From NCBI RefSeq assembly GCF_003952505.1, contig NZ_CP034450.1:4774001-4838000 (forward strand): a stretch of DNA of 64,000 nucleotides, in the 5' to 3' direction. The position numbers were made by a program, and so were the translations under genes. Of the stretch, positions 54,671-63,426 are shown piece by piece. A model generated the notes under the pieces. It did not search any database, was not told where the DNA came from, and saw only the letters and a list, made by a program, of their open reading frames with translations. Each line of letters starts with the position of its first letter. Position 1 is the first letter of the stretch. This DNA is from Mesorhizobium sp. M4B.F.Ca.ET.058.02.1.1 (GTDB lineage Bacteria > Pseudomonadota > Alphaproteobacteria > Rhizobiales > Rhizobiaceae).

Positions 54671-56203
54671 ATGGCGATGACGGCTGACCAGCTTCCCGAC
54701 GATCCGGACGCGCTGAAGGCGATGGTCCTGGCGCGCGACGTCGAGAATGCCCGGCTGATCCAGATCATCAAGGAATTGCAGCGTCATCGCTTCGGCCGTC
54801 GCGCCGAAAAGCTTCCCGAAGATCAGTTGCTGCTGGGGCTCGAAGAGGCCGAACAGATCGAGGCGGCCGGCGAGGAAGCGGCCGAGAGGGCTTCTCCGGA
54901 CCAGCGACAGGCAAAGACTGCCAAACGCCGGGCCAACCGGGGCTCGCTGCCGGCGCATCTGCCTCGCGTGGAGATGGTCGTCGACGTCGAGGACCATGCC
55001 TGCCCGGGCTGCCGCAATGGCTTGCATCGGATCGGTGAGGACGTGAGCGAGCGGCTCGACATCGTTCCGGCGCAGCTGCGTGTGATCGTCGTGCGCCGGC
55101 CCAAATATGCCTGCCGCGCCTGTGAGGACGTGGTCGTTCAGGCTCCGGCACCCGCCCGGCTGATCGAGGGCGGTTTGCCGACCGAGGCGACGGTCGCTCA
55201 GGTGCTGGTGTCCAAATATGCTGACCACCTGCCGCTCTACCGACAAGCGCAGATCTATGCCCGGCAGGGCATCAATCTCGACCGGTCCACGCTCGCCGAC
55301 TGGGTCGGCCGCGCCGCCTGGCATCTGCGTCCGGTGCATGAACGCCTGCTTGGCAAGCTGAAGGCTTCGCCGAAGCTGTTCGCCGACGAAACCACGGCGC
55401 CGGTGCTCGATCCTGGCCGCGGCAAGACGAAGACTGGGCAGCTGTGGGCCTATGCCCGCGATGACCGACCATGGCAGGGGAGCGACCCGCCGGGCGTCGC
55501 CTATGTCTATGCGCCGGACCGAAAGGCCGAGCGTCCGATCGCTCATCTCGCAGGCTTCACCGGAATCCTTCAGGTCGACGGCTATGGGGGCTATCGCGTG
55601 CTGGCCGAGAAAAGCGGCGTGACGCTCGCCTTCTGCTGGGCACACGTCCGCAGGCGCTTCTATGAACTGGCAGCCGCCGGTCCCGCACCGATCGCCAGCG
55701 AGGCGCTCCGGCGCATCGCCGAGCTCTACAGGATCGAGGATGACATCCGTGGCCGGTCGGCCGACGAGCGCCGCGCAATGCGTCAGGAAAATAGCCGCGC
55801 TACCGTCGCCGATCTCGAACCCTGGCTGCGCGAGAAGCTCGGTCTGATCAGCCAGAAGACCAAGCTCGCCGAGGCGATCCGCTACACCCTCTCGCGCTGG
55901 GAAGGCCTGACCCGCTTCCTCGACGACGGCCGCATCGAGATCGACTCCAATACAGTCGAGCGCTCCATCCGTCCGATCGCGCTCAACCGAAAGAACGCCC
56001 TCTTTGCAGGCTCCGATGGCGGTGCCGAACACTGGGCAGCCGTTGCGTCGCTGATCGAAACCTGCAAACTCAATGGTGTCGAGCCGCTAGGCTATCTCGG
56101 CGATGTCCTCACCAGGATTGTCAACGGCCATCCCAATAGCCAGATCGACGAACTGCTGCCCTGGGCCTACATCCAACCTTCCGAGCTTAAGGCCGTGGCC
56201 TGA
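54671..56203 (+). CDS. tnpC: IS66 TnpC transposase (DDE)
   Basis: A 510-residue DDE transposase. N-terminal coiled-coil/leucine-zipper segment (HRFGRRAEKLPEDQLLL), then a zinc-binding CPGCRNGLHRIGEDVSE with a second CRAC pair. The catalytic residues lie in LFADETTAPVLDPG (D), ILQVDGYGGY (D) and EIDSNTVERSIRPIALNRKN (E). The C-terminal tail YLGDVLTRIVNGHPNSQI and LLPWAY is complete. No frameshift. A long antisense frame across it is a shadow. Confidence 0.92.
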   Translation: MAMTADQLPDDPDALKAMVLARDVENARLIQIIKELQRHRFGRRAEKLPEDQLLLGLEEAEQIEAAGEEAAERASPDQRQAKTAKRRANRGSLPAHLPRVEMVVDVEDHACPGCRNGLHRIGEDVSERLDIVPAQLRVIVVRRPKYACRACEDVVVQAPAPARLIEGGLPTEATVAQVLVSKYADHLPLYRQAQIYARQGINLDRSTLADWVGRAAWHLRPVHERLLGKLKASPKLFADETTAPVLDPGRGKTKTGQLWAYARDDRPWQGSDPPGVAYVYAPDRKAERPIAHLAGFTGILQVDGYGGYRVLAEKSGVTLAFCWAHVRRRFYELAAAGPAPIASEALRRIAELYRIEDDIRGRSADERRAMRQENSRATVADLEPWLREKLGLISQKTKLAEAIRYTLSRWEGLTRFLDDGRIEIDSNTVERSIRPIALNRKNALFAGSDGGAEHWAAVASLIETCKLNGVEPLGYLGDVLTRIVNGHPNSQIDELLPWAYIQPSELKAVA

Positions 56204-56216
56204 GAACAGCGCTTAC

Positions 56217-56705
56217 CGACTGACACAGCACCTCGCCACTGAACTCGCATGTAAGACCGGAAATTGCGAACCTGAGCGCGGCCTTCCTACATTCGGTTGA
56301 GGCCTCAGCTCGCCTTCTCGACTACGCCCAGATCGAGCGCCTGACGGAGCGACTACAGAGTGCTACGCGTGTCGAAGCTCTTGGTATGGGCGTCTCCGCA
56401 ATCTGCGCAGAGCTACTGTCACAGCCGCCTGATCTGGCTGGGGACCCCGGATTGTGAACATCGCTCGCGGTCTGGCTCATGGGCTGGACGCTTCGGCTTA
56501 TGCTATCGGCATCTCCTATGAAAGATATGAGCGAGAGGCCGTCGCCTTTCTCAGAACTGGCCGCGACCGAGGAGCGCATACGCTTGCAATAACGACGCGT
56601 GACAAATCGCCAGTCTCTGGGGTGGCGCATGAGGTGCTCCTACTCAGCTCCGGCGCGGGCCCTGGCCGAACCTGGACCGGCAACGCTTATGCCTTCAATG
56701 GCTCT
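56217..56705 (+). pseudogene. RpiR-family regulator (copy 3), SIS-domain part
   Basis: Continuation of the gene split by IS66, with several frame changes: SAAFLHSVEASARLLDYAQI, then ATRVEALGMGVSAICAELLS (SIS strand 1), then in another frame AHGLDASAYAIGISYERYER, EAVAFLRTGRDRGAHTLAIT and VSGVAHEVLLLSSG. These match the RpiR SIS core. Together with the N-terminal part they give one regulator of normal length, decayed apart from the IS insertion. Confidence 0.65.
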
Positions 56706-56994
56706 TCTGAGTGAGTGCATCGCCGAGTGTCTGAAGGGGCACAGAAATCCCAATGCCTCGCGAACCAAAGCATAGCTGTGCGAACGCTTGGTAAGATCTC
56801 TGTTGGTGCCAACACCGCCTTCAGCGAAGCCTTCCTTTCGCTCTTCAGATCGCCAAGTGTAGTTTTAGTCGGAGCCGGGCCTCTCCGAGGGCAATGACAA
56901 GAGATGCCACCCCGGTAAGTTCCGTCAGAACGGTCGCTCCGTTAGTGACGACGACCGTCGTGCGGCGACCACCGAAGTATGGTCTACGAACAAA
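56706..56994. other. ~290 bp of decayed sequence
   Basis: No recognisable frame beyond a possible tail of the RpiR remnant. It leads into an ISL3-type scrap. Confidence 0.3.
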
Positions 56995-57075
56995 GCGAGG
57001 GCCAAGCGCAAACTGGTGAAACGACAGATGTACGGCCGCGGCAAGTTGGATCTGCTAAGGGCCGTTAGTCGGCGC
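56995..57075 (+). pseudogene. ISL3-type transposase, C-terminal scrap
   Basis: Plus-strand frame NKARAKRKLVKRQMYGRGKL then DLLRA matches the end of ISL3-family transposases (KLLKRQMYGRAKLDLL-R). Only ~27 residues remain. Confidence 0.5.
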
Positions 57076-57288
57076 TGTAAAGAAATGTCACCGAGAGTGG
57101 GTCAAAGCCCCCGTGGTAAGCGCTCGCCGGGCGGAACTGGTCAGGGTTGCGCAGTCCGCTAGTCTAGCGTGGCGAAGCGACGAGCGCAGGAAATGGTTTG
57201 CGCGCAGCTCAGGTGCGTCGAGCGCCTAACGCCTCCTAGATCTTTCCGCGTCCGGTCCTCTGAGGCTTCCTCCCGGTAGTGTGCTGAG

Positions 57289-58602
57289 AGTTCTGCAAAT
57301 TCGCTGAGAGGGGGCGGTCATGGCAGGCTGGTGATGTTCAACGTCACCTGATTCCCGCGAAGGAACGCCACCATGACCCAAGACTGAAAGTAAGACCGCC
57401 AGCGCCGCCGTCAAAGACATTCTGCTTTCGGACCCGCAAGGTCTGCACGAAGTGATCCGGGCGGTGATGCAGGAGGTGCTCGAGGCCGAGATGGACGAGG
57501 CTCTGGGTGCTTCGAAAGGCGAGCGCACACCGGAGCGGCTCGGCTATCGCTCGGGTTATTATGGCCGCACTCTTGTCACCCGTGTCGGCAAGCTTGAGCT
57601 GCGAGTTCCGCAGGACCGGGCCGGCCGCTTCTCCACCGAGCTTTTCGAGCGTTACCAGCGTTCGGAGCGGGCCTTGGTGGCCACGCTTGCGGAGATGTAT
57701 GTGCAGGGCGTGTCGACCCGCAAGGTCAAGGCGATCACGGAAGAGCTGTGCGGTCATTCGTTCTCGGCCTCGTCCATCTCGGCCATCAACAAACGCCTGG
57801 ACGAGAGCCTGAAAGCGTTTGCCGAGCGCCCGCTTCAAGAGCCTTTTGCCTACCTCATCCTCGATGCTCGCTACGAGAAGGTGCGCGAAGCCGGCATCGT
57901 CATGAGCCAGGCGGTGCTGATCGCGGTTGGCATCGACTGGGACGGCCGGCGTCAGATCCTGGCCGTGGAGATGGCCAATCGTGAGAGCCGCTCGGCCTGG
58001 AGGGACTTTCTCGTTGGCTTGAAGGCACGCGGCCTCAAGGGCGTCGAGCTGGTCGTGTCTGACGATCATGCCGGCCTGGTCGCGGCGATCGGCGAGGTGA
58101 TCCCGGAAGCGGCATGGCAGCGCTGCTACGTGCACTTCCTCAGGAACGCGCTCGATCACCTGCCGAGAAAGCATGGCGACGATTGCCTGCAGGAACTGCG
58201 CTGGCTCTACGACCGGCGCGATCTCGCCGAGGCCAAGGCCGATCTCGCCGCATGGCTTTCCAAATGGTCGGCCCGCTACCCACGACTGACGACATGGGTG
58301 GAGGAGACCATCGAGTACACGCTGACCTTCTTTCGTCTGCCACGCCAGCACCACAAGCATCTCAAGAGCACCAACATGCTTGAACGGCTCAACGAGGAAA
58401 TCCGGCGCCGCACCTATATCCTGCGCATCTTTCCAAACTCACAGAGCTGCCTACGCCTCGTCAGGGCGCTGGCCGTCGAAACCAACGAAAACTGGATGGA
58501 GGCCAACCGCTACATCAACATGGACGACCTGCGCGAGCACAAGAAGCTCACTCTGCGCCAAGCCGCATGACCAGCACCATGGCCGCCCCTTTTTGCAGAA
58601 CT
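57289..58602 (+). mobile_element. IS256-family element
   Basis: The left end has AGTTCTGCAAA then GGGGCGGTCATGGCAGGCTGGT. The right end in reverse complement has AGTTCTGCAAA then GGGGCGGCCATGGTGCTGGTC, an imperfect terminal inverted repeat with an extra ~12 bp on the left. It encloses one transposase gene. The flanks do not show a matching 8-9 bp duplication, so the exact ends or later changes are uncertain. Confidence 0.6.
57452..58570 (+). CDS. IS256-family (mutator type) transposase
   Basis: A 372-residue frame. Motifs: RLGYRSGYYGRTLVTRVGKL, ATLAEMYVQGVSTRKVKAIT, FAYLILDARYEKVREAG (first Asp), VELVVSDDHAGLVAAIGEVI (second Asp), WQRCYVHFLRNALDHLP and TNMLERLNEEIRRRT (Glu). The native N-terminus (KTASAAVKDILLSDPQGLHE) is in frame upstream, but the expected ATG at 57373 is out of frame with a TGA and TAA close by. 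Translation would have to start at GTG 57452, losing ~25 residues. The DDE core is complete. Confidence 0.85.
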   Translation: MIRAVMQEVLEAEMDEALGASKGERTPERLGYRSGYYGRTLVTRVGKLELRVPQDRAGRFSTELFERYQRSERALVATLAEMYVQGVSTRKVKAITEELCGHSFSASSISAINKRLDESLKAFAERPLQEPFAYLILDARYEKVREAGIVMSQAVLIAVGIDWDGRRQILAVEMANRESRSAWRDFLVGLKARGLKGVELVVSDDHAGLVAAIGEVIPEAAWQRCYVHFLRNALDHLPRKHGDDCLQELRWLYDRRDLAEAKADLAAWLSKWSARYPRLTTWVEETIEYTLTFFRLPRQHHKHLKSTNMLERLNEEIRRRTYILRIFPNSQSCLRLVRALAVETNENWMEANRYINMDDLREHKKLTLRQAA

Positions 58603-58837
58603 TGACGCACACAACCGGCTTCCGCATCCGAGCGCCGCGGCTGGCCATGGTCACACCTCATACGCATGGTGTATGCAGCTGAGGCGGCGCGCGGTGCATG
58701 CGTCATGTCCGGATGTCGAGAAATAGCACGCCGCAGAAACTCAAATTCTGCTAATCGAACGTTCAAAGGACGTCGAAACAAGGGGAAGCGTAGAGATGTG
58801 GTTCTGCAAAAATGCGGCCCAATGTCGTCGGACAGAA

Positions 58838-59515
58838 ATGCCCAGTTTGGCTATTGAAGCCAAGAAGAACGCAAAAGCCGATGCAGCCTACGACGCGGTA
58901 CTTCAATTGCTCTACAGCAAATCCCACATGCCGGGGCAGCATCTCAGCGATAAAGAGCTAGCGTCCGACCTCAACATCGGCCGGACTCCTATACGCGAAG
59001 CACTTATCCGACTTGCAGCGGAAGGGAAGATCGTGTCCTTTCCTCAAAGGGGCTACTTTACGAGACCTCTGGTCGAGTGGGTTCTATTGGACTCGTATGT
59101 GGTGGCGCGCGAAACACTTACCTTCGCCCTAACTCGTACACGGACTCACCCTCTCGACCGAACCGCCCCCTCTGGTGAGTTATCTCCAACGGAGCTCGCT
59201 CTTCGAGCGGAAGAAATATTCACTGACATAGCTCTGGGGGCATGTAATTGCGAAATTTGCCATATCATCGACAAGTTCTGTTTCTGCTCTCATGCCCTTC
59301 GCATGGAAATAACCGCGTCTGAGCTTTCCCCGGCTTTTCGAACCAGTCTTGCAAGGCTAACTGACGCAATGCCTCAGCTCGGCAAGACTACGAGCGCAGT
59401 GGCATCCGCATTGACTAACCACCTTGATGTAGAACAGCGCGCAGTGTCGCGCGCTTTGCAAAATATGAGCAGGAGACAGCTGGCAAACTTCACGTTTACA
59501 AAGAAGTATTGGTGA
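58838..59515 (+). CDS. GntR-family transcriptional regulator
   Basis: A 225-residue regulator. Winged-helix domain at ~10-75: AYDAVLQLLYSKSHMPGQHL, SDKELASDLNIGRTPIREAL, then IRLAAEGKIVSFPQRGYFTR. The C-terminal ~130 residues are helical as in the FCD/FadR group, but the usual metal-binding His/Asp set is not obvious, and a Cys-rich stretch (CNCEICHIIDKFCFC) is unusual. ATG 58838 begins the conserved part; 58796 is possible. No co-directional target gene is adjacent, as the next segment is an IS3 remnant. Confidence 0.75.
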   Translation: MPSLAIEAKKNAKADAAYDAVLQLLYSKSHMPGQHLSDKELASDLNIGRTPIREALIRLAAEGKIVSFPQRGYFTRPLVEWVLLDSYVVARETLTFALTRTRTHPLDRTAPSGELSPTELALRAEEIFTDIALGACNCEICHIIDKFCFCSHALRMEITASELSPAFRTSLARLTDAMPQLGKTTSAVASALTNHLDVEQRAVSRALQNMSRRQLANFTFTKKYW

Positions 59516-59589
59516 GCGATTTTCGCCGACATCAGCCGAGTAGCTGAGCCATTCGGCTTGGGCCGTCGCAGGAGGGCTGCGGGTCCCGT

Positions 59590-59885
59590 GCGATATGATG
59601 CTGGAGGCGGTCAAGAGACGCTTCGGATCGACGAGGGTGCCTCATCCGATCGAGACCTGTCGGAAAATGGCACCCCTACACCGGCAAGGAACACGCGCCT
59701 TCGCCTCTGCGCTGACCGCGTTACTTGCTCCACGCCCGTGAAGCGCCCCACTCCAGCGACGTGTCGGAAGCCTGGGTCAAAACCTTCAAGCGTGATTGCG
59801 TTCGCATCACTCCTTGCATGATCACCCATGGTTCTCCGCCAGATCGCCCGGTGGGATGACTACAACGAGATACATCCTCACTGAG
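59590..59885 (+). pseudogene. IS3-family transposase (OrfB), C-terminal remnant
   Basis: Plus strand reads MMLEAVKRRFGSTRVPHPIE, then with shifts TRAFA, TPVK, WVKTFKR-like and DYNEIHPH-like pieces (from GGATGACTACAACGAGATAC at 59854). These follow the order of the IS3/IS2-type OrfB core (MLEAVE-RFG, DNGS, VKTFKRDYV, WFDDYNEIHPHS). Several frameshifts; non-functional. Confidence 0.6.
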
Positions 59886-60539
59886 CGCTCAGAATACGAT
59901 CCCGGGAGGTCATTCTGACACAAACCCACTAGCCGGAGTGTTCGCGAAAGGGGCTACTAACATTGGACGCCGGCCCTCGGTCCGGCGAGTGCTTCAACCA
60001 ATTACGGAAGCTCGGGGTGCTCCCAGCTCGCCAAGGTTGGCTGATTATCTGGCCCGCGGCTTTGGCGGGATGATATTCCTGCGCATCCGCGCTGCGCTTT
60101 TTATCTTTTAAATGGTGCCGGTACTAGAGGCTGAAAAAGCAACCTCGCGTTGTCACTTCCGATACTAAAATATCCCAGATAGGAGGCTAAAGGTAGGCGG
60201 AGAATAAATAATATATCCATAAATATATTTCAGAGGACCACTTCCCCTTCTTGTCAAGGGCTATTAGGTGTTGATTTACGAAGGAGGGACTGCATCGTTC
60301 AGCGAGTTCATTTCCGACGAGGTTGACGCCTCATACGCCGGTTGCGAGCTTGAAAGCTCTTTCCTGAACTCAACGTAGCGAGGGCGCTACGGCGCCCAGC
60401 CTGTTCTCAGGAGCGACTCTGCTCTTGTGGGTTAGCCGAGCCTCGTTGCAAGACGCAAAAGTATGCGAGAGACGGGTCGGTTCGGCTCGTGACTTCGCGA
60501 GTGGCCGATGGCCGATGTAACACAACCAGGCTAGATCAT
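59886..60539. other. ~650 bp upstream of the aminotransferase cassette, no gene seen
   Basis: This stretch includes the most A+T-rich part of the neighbourhood (about 60165-60235: AATAAATAATATATCCATAA and flanks) and then a non-coding leader. The cassette promoter is expected here. I looked for a nod box and for sigma-54 (GG-N10-GC) elements and did not find a convincing one. Confidence 0.35.
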
Positions 60540-61826
60540 ATGACCAAGGATGTAAGCTTAGCCACGGCAGCAAGCACACGATGCGCCCACCAGAAGGACA
60601 CTTCTCTTGCGCTCTTTGGAGGAGATCCCACGGTGCCGGCTGGGCGAGTTGTTCTTTGGCCAGCTGCGAAACGTAAACATTTGAAGGCGCTCGCAAATGT
60701 TGTCGAAAGCGGCAAATATCATCGCGTCAATCACCCTATGGTGATTGAGCTCGAAAAGCGGCTAGCGGATTGGTCGGGTAACTGGTCTGTGCGCGCCGTT
60801 GGAAGCGGCACAGCCGCTATTCACGTGGCTCTCGACTACTACCGGAACCGAGGTCGCCGAGTCGTTACGTCGGCTTTGAACTGGCCGGGAGCCGTCGGCC
60901 CAATCACGATCAGTGGACTCGAACCGGTCTTTGTCGATGTTGAGCCAGACCTTGCCGGAGTTGATGAGAAGATGGCGGCCTCCCTCATCAAGCCAGGTGA
61001 CGCGGCGACGCTCATAACTCATCTGTTCGGAAATAACCTCTTGGTTCCCAGCTTGAGATTGGCGGCGCGAGCGCGAGGCGTGGCGATTATCGATGATGTT
61101 TGCCAATCAATTGGCGCTGCGAAAGATATTGTCAATGGAGCTTACTTGGAGAGCGATGCACTCTCTCTCTCCGGCAACGGAGCTAAACACCTCGGGGCAG
61201 GTGAGCTTGGATTTGTCCTGACGAGGGACCCTGCTCTGATCCACCATGTAGATAATGTTTCGCTGACAAGCTCGTCGCGATGTGGAGCTAGGATATTCTC
61301 CCCGAACTCCAAAGGCTACAATTACCGACCCAATGTATTCTCTGCTGCCATTGCTAATCACAGGCTCAAGCAGCTTGACCGGCAGCTTAAAAAAAGGCGA
61401 AGGAATGCTAGGTTCCTTTGGCAGGAGATTGGCCACCTCTCAGGGCTTCTGCCTCTTTTCGATCCAGCAGATCATCAACAATCGATGCTGAATCTCCCGT
61501 TGCGTCTTGAGCCGGAAAAGCTCGGTTTTCTACCTGGCCCTACGGCCAGGGATTTCATCATTAAGCTTCTTCAAGCCGAGGGAGTTCCCGTTGCGGTCTG
61601 GCTGACGAAGCCCGTCTTTGAATATCTGCCGGATATCTGCGGCCAATGGTCAAGGACCGATTTTCCAAACGTCATGAAGATATTGAACACCATGTTTTAC
61701 GTGTCGGAGATCGCTCCACCAAACGACGTTGAAGTGATGAAATTGTACGCGGCCGCGTTTCAAAAGGTCTGGGCAGCGCTTCCAAACCTAGCTTCGAAAA
61801 TTCCTGAGATCGTATCTGTTGCCTGA
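60540..61826 (+). CDS. DegT/DnrJ/EryC1/StrS-type PLP aminotransferase
   Basis: A 428-residue fold-type-I PLP enzyme from ATG 60540 (60489 is in frame but not conserved). Conserved elements: ALFGGDPTVPAG (start of family), AVGSGTAAIHVALDYY (phosphate-binding region), VVTSALNWPGAVGPI, PVFVDVEPDLAGVD, VAIIDDVCQSIGA (Asp that contacts PLP nitrogen) and LSGNGAKHLGAGELGF, where K216 is the probable Schiff-base lysine. YNYRPNVFSAAIANHRLKQL is also typical. These enzymes aminate keto-sugars or, in natural-product pathways, keto-cyclitols. First gene of a co-directional four-gene cassette; 18 bp to the next gene. Confidence 0.83.
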   Translation: MTKDVSLATAASTRCAHQKDTSLALFGGDPTVPAGRVVLWPAAKRKHLKALANVVESGKYHRVNHPMVIELEKRLADWSGNWSVRAVGSGTAAIHVALDYYRNRGRRVVTSALNWPGAVGPITISGLEPVFVDVEPDLAGVDEKMAASLIKPGDAATLITHLFGNNLLVPSLRLAARARGVAIIDDVCQSIGAAKDIVNGAYLESDALSLSGNGAKHLGAGELGFVLTRDPALIHHVDNVSLTSSSRCGARIFSPNSKGYNYRPNVFSAAIANHRLKQLDRQLKKRRRNARFLWQEIGHLSGLLPLFDPADHQQSMLNLPLRLEPEKLGFLPGPTARDFIIKLLQAEGVPVAVWLTKPVFEYLPDICGQWSRTDFPNVMKILNTMFYVSEIAPPNDVEVMKLYAAAFQKVWAALPNLASKIPEIVSVA

Positions 61827-61844
61827 GGGCGGGATGGCAAGCCG

Positions 61845-62726
61845 ATGGACTGCTCAATAAAAGGTTTTCCACCATATGGCTTTTCGATTGTTCTCAAATT
61901 CGGCGGGAGCATCATGCGTGATCTTGCCGTGTGTAAGCTCGCACTGGCTGAACTTGAGCGTCTCGCCGATAAGGGCCATCGAATCCTACTTGTTCCAGGC
62001 GGCGGCATCCCGGACAAAGCAATTGAGGCGATTGATGCAGCCGAGCGATTAGATCCGTGTACCGCGCATCATGCGTGTGCTCTAGCACAGGACCAAACGG
62101 GGTATTTGCTTGCGGATGCCGCCTTCTCTTCCAAACTAGTTCCATCGGCCAGCCTAGGCGAATGCCGAACTCTCGCGAGACTTGGGAAGATTCCAGTGCT
62201 GCTGCCTTCCCGTTTGCTGTTTGCGGCTGACCCAGTGGAATGGAGTTGGGACGTCACATCCGACGCCGTTGCCGCGTGGATCGCTTGGTTAACTGGGGCA
62301 CCACAGCTGGTGATTTTGACAGATGTCGATGGCGTGCATCGCGGTGGAGCAACCGACGATCCCGCTGCACTTATAGAGCAGATCGCTGCTCAAGATCTTG
62401 TCCTTCTCGGCCACACCTCGATTGACGCCTGCGCGGTCGAATTCATGGCGAAGAAAAGCCTTCCCGGCGTTGTGATTAATGCCCGTCATCCCGCTCGTCT
62501 CGCCGATTGGCTGGAAGGGAGACGCGTTAGAGCGACTAGGATCACCGTCGCGAGCAGGAAGGCCCATATCACAAGCGACCCTTTGGGGGGGCGGCATGAT
62601 GTCATCCACGGCGCTGATAGTGTATGGCCCGGAAGTCGCGCGCTCTGGCCTAACCTCGCTGCTCGACGAATTTATTCGCCGGCGAACCGGTTTGGAACTC
62701 TCGGAACGGTTCTTTTCGATTCATAG
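61845..62726 (+). CDS. Amino-acid-kinase-fold kinase, MfnE-like
   Basis: A 293-residue frame whose first ~240 residues form an amino-acid-kinase domain. VLKFGGSIM (K18, G20-G21-S22), LLVPGGGIPDKAI (49-60), WSWDVTSDAVAAWIA (133-146) and LVILTDVDGVH (155-165) are visible. The WDVTSD-AAWIA block is what I associate with archaeal-type MfnE and related small-molecule kinases rather than aspartokinase. After residue ~240 the tail is not family-like and overlaps the next gene by 131 bp through a run of seven G (62585-62591). Either the C-terminus is an out-of-frame extension or the two genes are joined by slippage. Substrate unknown. Confidence 0.7.
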   Translation: MDCSIKGFPPYGFSIVLKFGGSIMRDLAVCKLALAELERLADKGHRILLVPGGGIPDKAIEAIDAAERLDPCTAHHACALAQDQTGYLLADAAFSSKLVPSASLGECRTLARLGKIPVLLPSRLLFAADPVEWSWDVTSDAVAAWIAWLTGAPQLVILTDVDGVHRGGATDDPAALIEQIAAQDLVLLGHTSIDACAVEFMAKKSLPGVVINARHPARLADWLEGRRVRATRITVASRKAHITSDPLGGRHDVIHGADSVWPGSRALWPNLAARRIYSPANRFGTLGTVLFDS

Positions 62727-63426
62727 TCGCAAATCCATTGATGCGTTTTATACCCTTACCTGTTCCACCGGCGGGAAGCATTGGCCATTGGTGCTGGACT
62801 TATTCGACATGCGTCCGGTTTGCGCCACGATCTGGAGCGGACCTAATGCGCTGCACTTGTCGCAAAAACTGAAGGGTAACACACAGCCGGCCCAGGCTTT
62901 ATCCGGCACCGTACGTAGTCTCTTTTTCTGCGATAATCCCGTGACGAACCTCCTTCATGTGAGCGATAGTCATCAAGTAATGGATGCTGAGCTGAGAATA
63001 CTTAGGTGCCGGTCGTTGGGCGACGAAGCGACTGCTTGGATTTCTCTCGATTCCGGCTACATTGCCCATTCATCTTTCCAAATGTTGCTAAACGTTCTCG
63101 GCGACAGGGGAGCTGCGCCGATGCCGGACAATCGGAGTGATGGTAGCGCGTTTGCCCACGCAAGATTCTGTTACGACAGAGCACTCCTAACCGCAGCAAA
63201 GTCGGGCCTAACGACAGCCGTCCAGCGGTATTTCCAGGGGGATCGAGCCGGTCTAGAAGGCCTCTTCCGGTATGCACCCCTCCGCTCATCTTGGGACCGC
63301 CTCATTCTTGAGGCCGGTCTGTTTTCAATGCCTCTTTGGAATTGCTTACTGAAGCGAACCGTTGATGCCGTCGAGCCGGGAAAACAACCAGGCATGGCAC
63401 CGCGCCGGAAGGCCGGAGAACAATGA
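62596..63426 (+). CDS. NDP-kinase-like protein with C-terminal extension
   Basis: A 276-residue protein if ATG 62596 is used (GGGG run 5 bp before; 62599 equally possible). Residues 6-137 follow the nucleoside-diphosphate-kinase fold: ALIVYGPEVARSGL, then MRPVCATIWSGPNALHLSQK, LKGNTQPAQALSGTVRS and NLLHVSDSHQVMDAELRIL, with H121 at the phospho-histidine position in N-x-x-H-x-S-D-S. The usual Lys of the first strand (KPD) is replaced (YGPE), so activity is uncertain. The last ~140 residues are not recognised. Stop overlaps the methyltransferase start (ATGA). Possible role: phosphorylating the product of the preceding kinase. Confidence 0.65.
   Translation: MMSSTALIVYGPEVARSGLTSLLDEFIRRRTGLELSERFFSIHSRKSIDAFYTLTCSTGGKHWPLVLDLFDMRPVCATIWSGPNALHLSQKLKGNTQPAQALSGTVRSLFFCDNPVTNLLHVSDSHQVMDAELRILRCRSLGDEATAWISLDSGYIAHSSFQMLLNVLGDRGAAPMPDNRSDGSAFAHARFCYDRALLTAAKSGLTTAVQRYFQGDRAGLEGLFRYAPLRSSWDRLILEAGLFSMPLWNCLLKRTVDAVEPGKQPGMAPRRKAGEQ

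Larger units (their letters stand above)
53732..56216 (+). mobile_element. Intact IS66-family element (2485 bp) with 8-bp target duplication
   Basis: Terminal inverted repeats begin GTAAGCGCTGTTC at 53732 and, in reverse complement, at 56216. The flanking octamer CGACTGAC is present directly before (53724-53731) and after (56217-56224), a perfect 8-bp target-site duplication as expected for IS66. It carries tnpA, tnpB and tnpC in order, all open. It interrupts an RpiR-type gene that was already decaying. Likely recent and possibly active. Confidence 0.92.

Noticed and set aside
54023..56032. 669-codon open frame on the minus strand across tnpB/tnpC of IS66
   Set aside because: It is antisense to complete, motif-bearing IS66 genes and has the composition of a high-G+C shadow frame; no domain is recognisable.
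57344..58360. 338-codon minus-strand frame across the IS256 transposase
   Set aside because: Shadow of the DDE transposase frame; codon-position bias only.
59886..60539. nod box or NifA/sigma-54 promoter before the aminotransferase cassette
   Set aside because: No sequence close to a nod box, to TGT-N10-ACA, or to GG-N10-GC with the right flanks was found.
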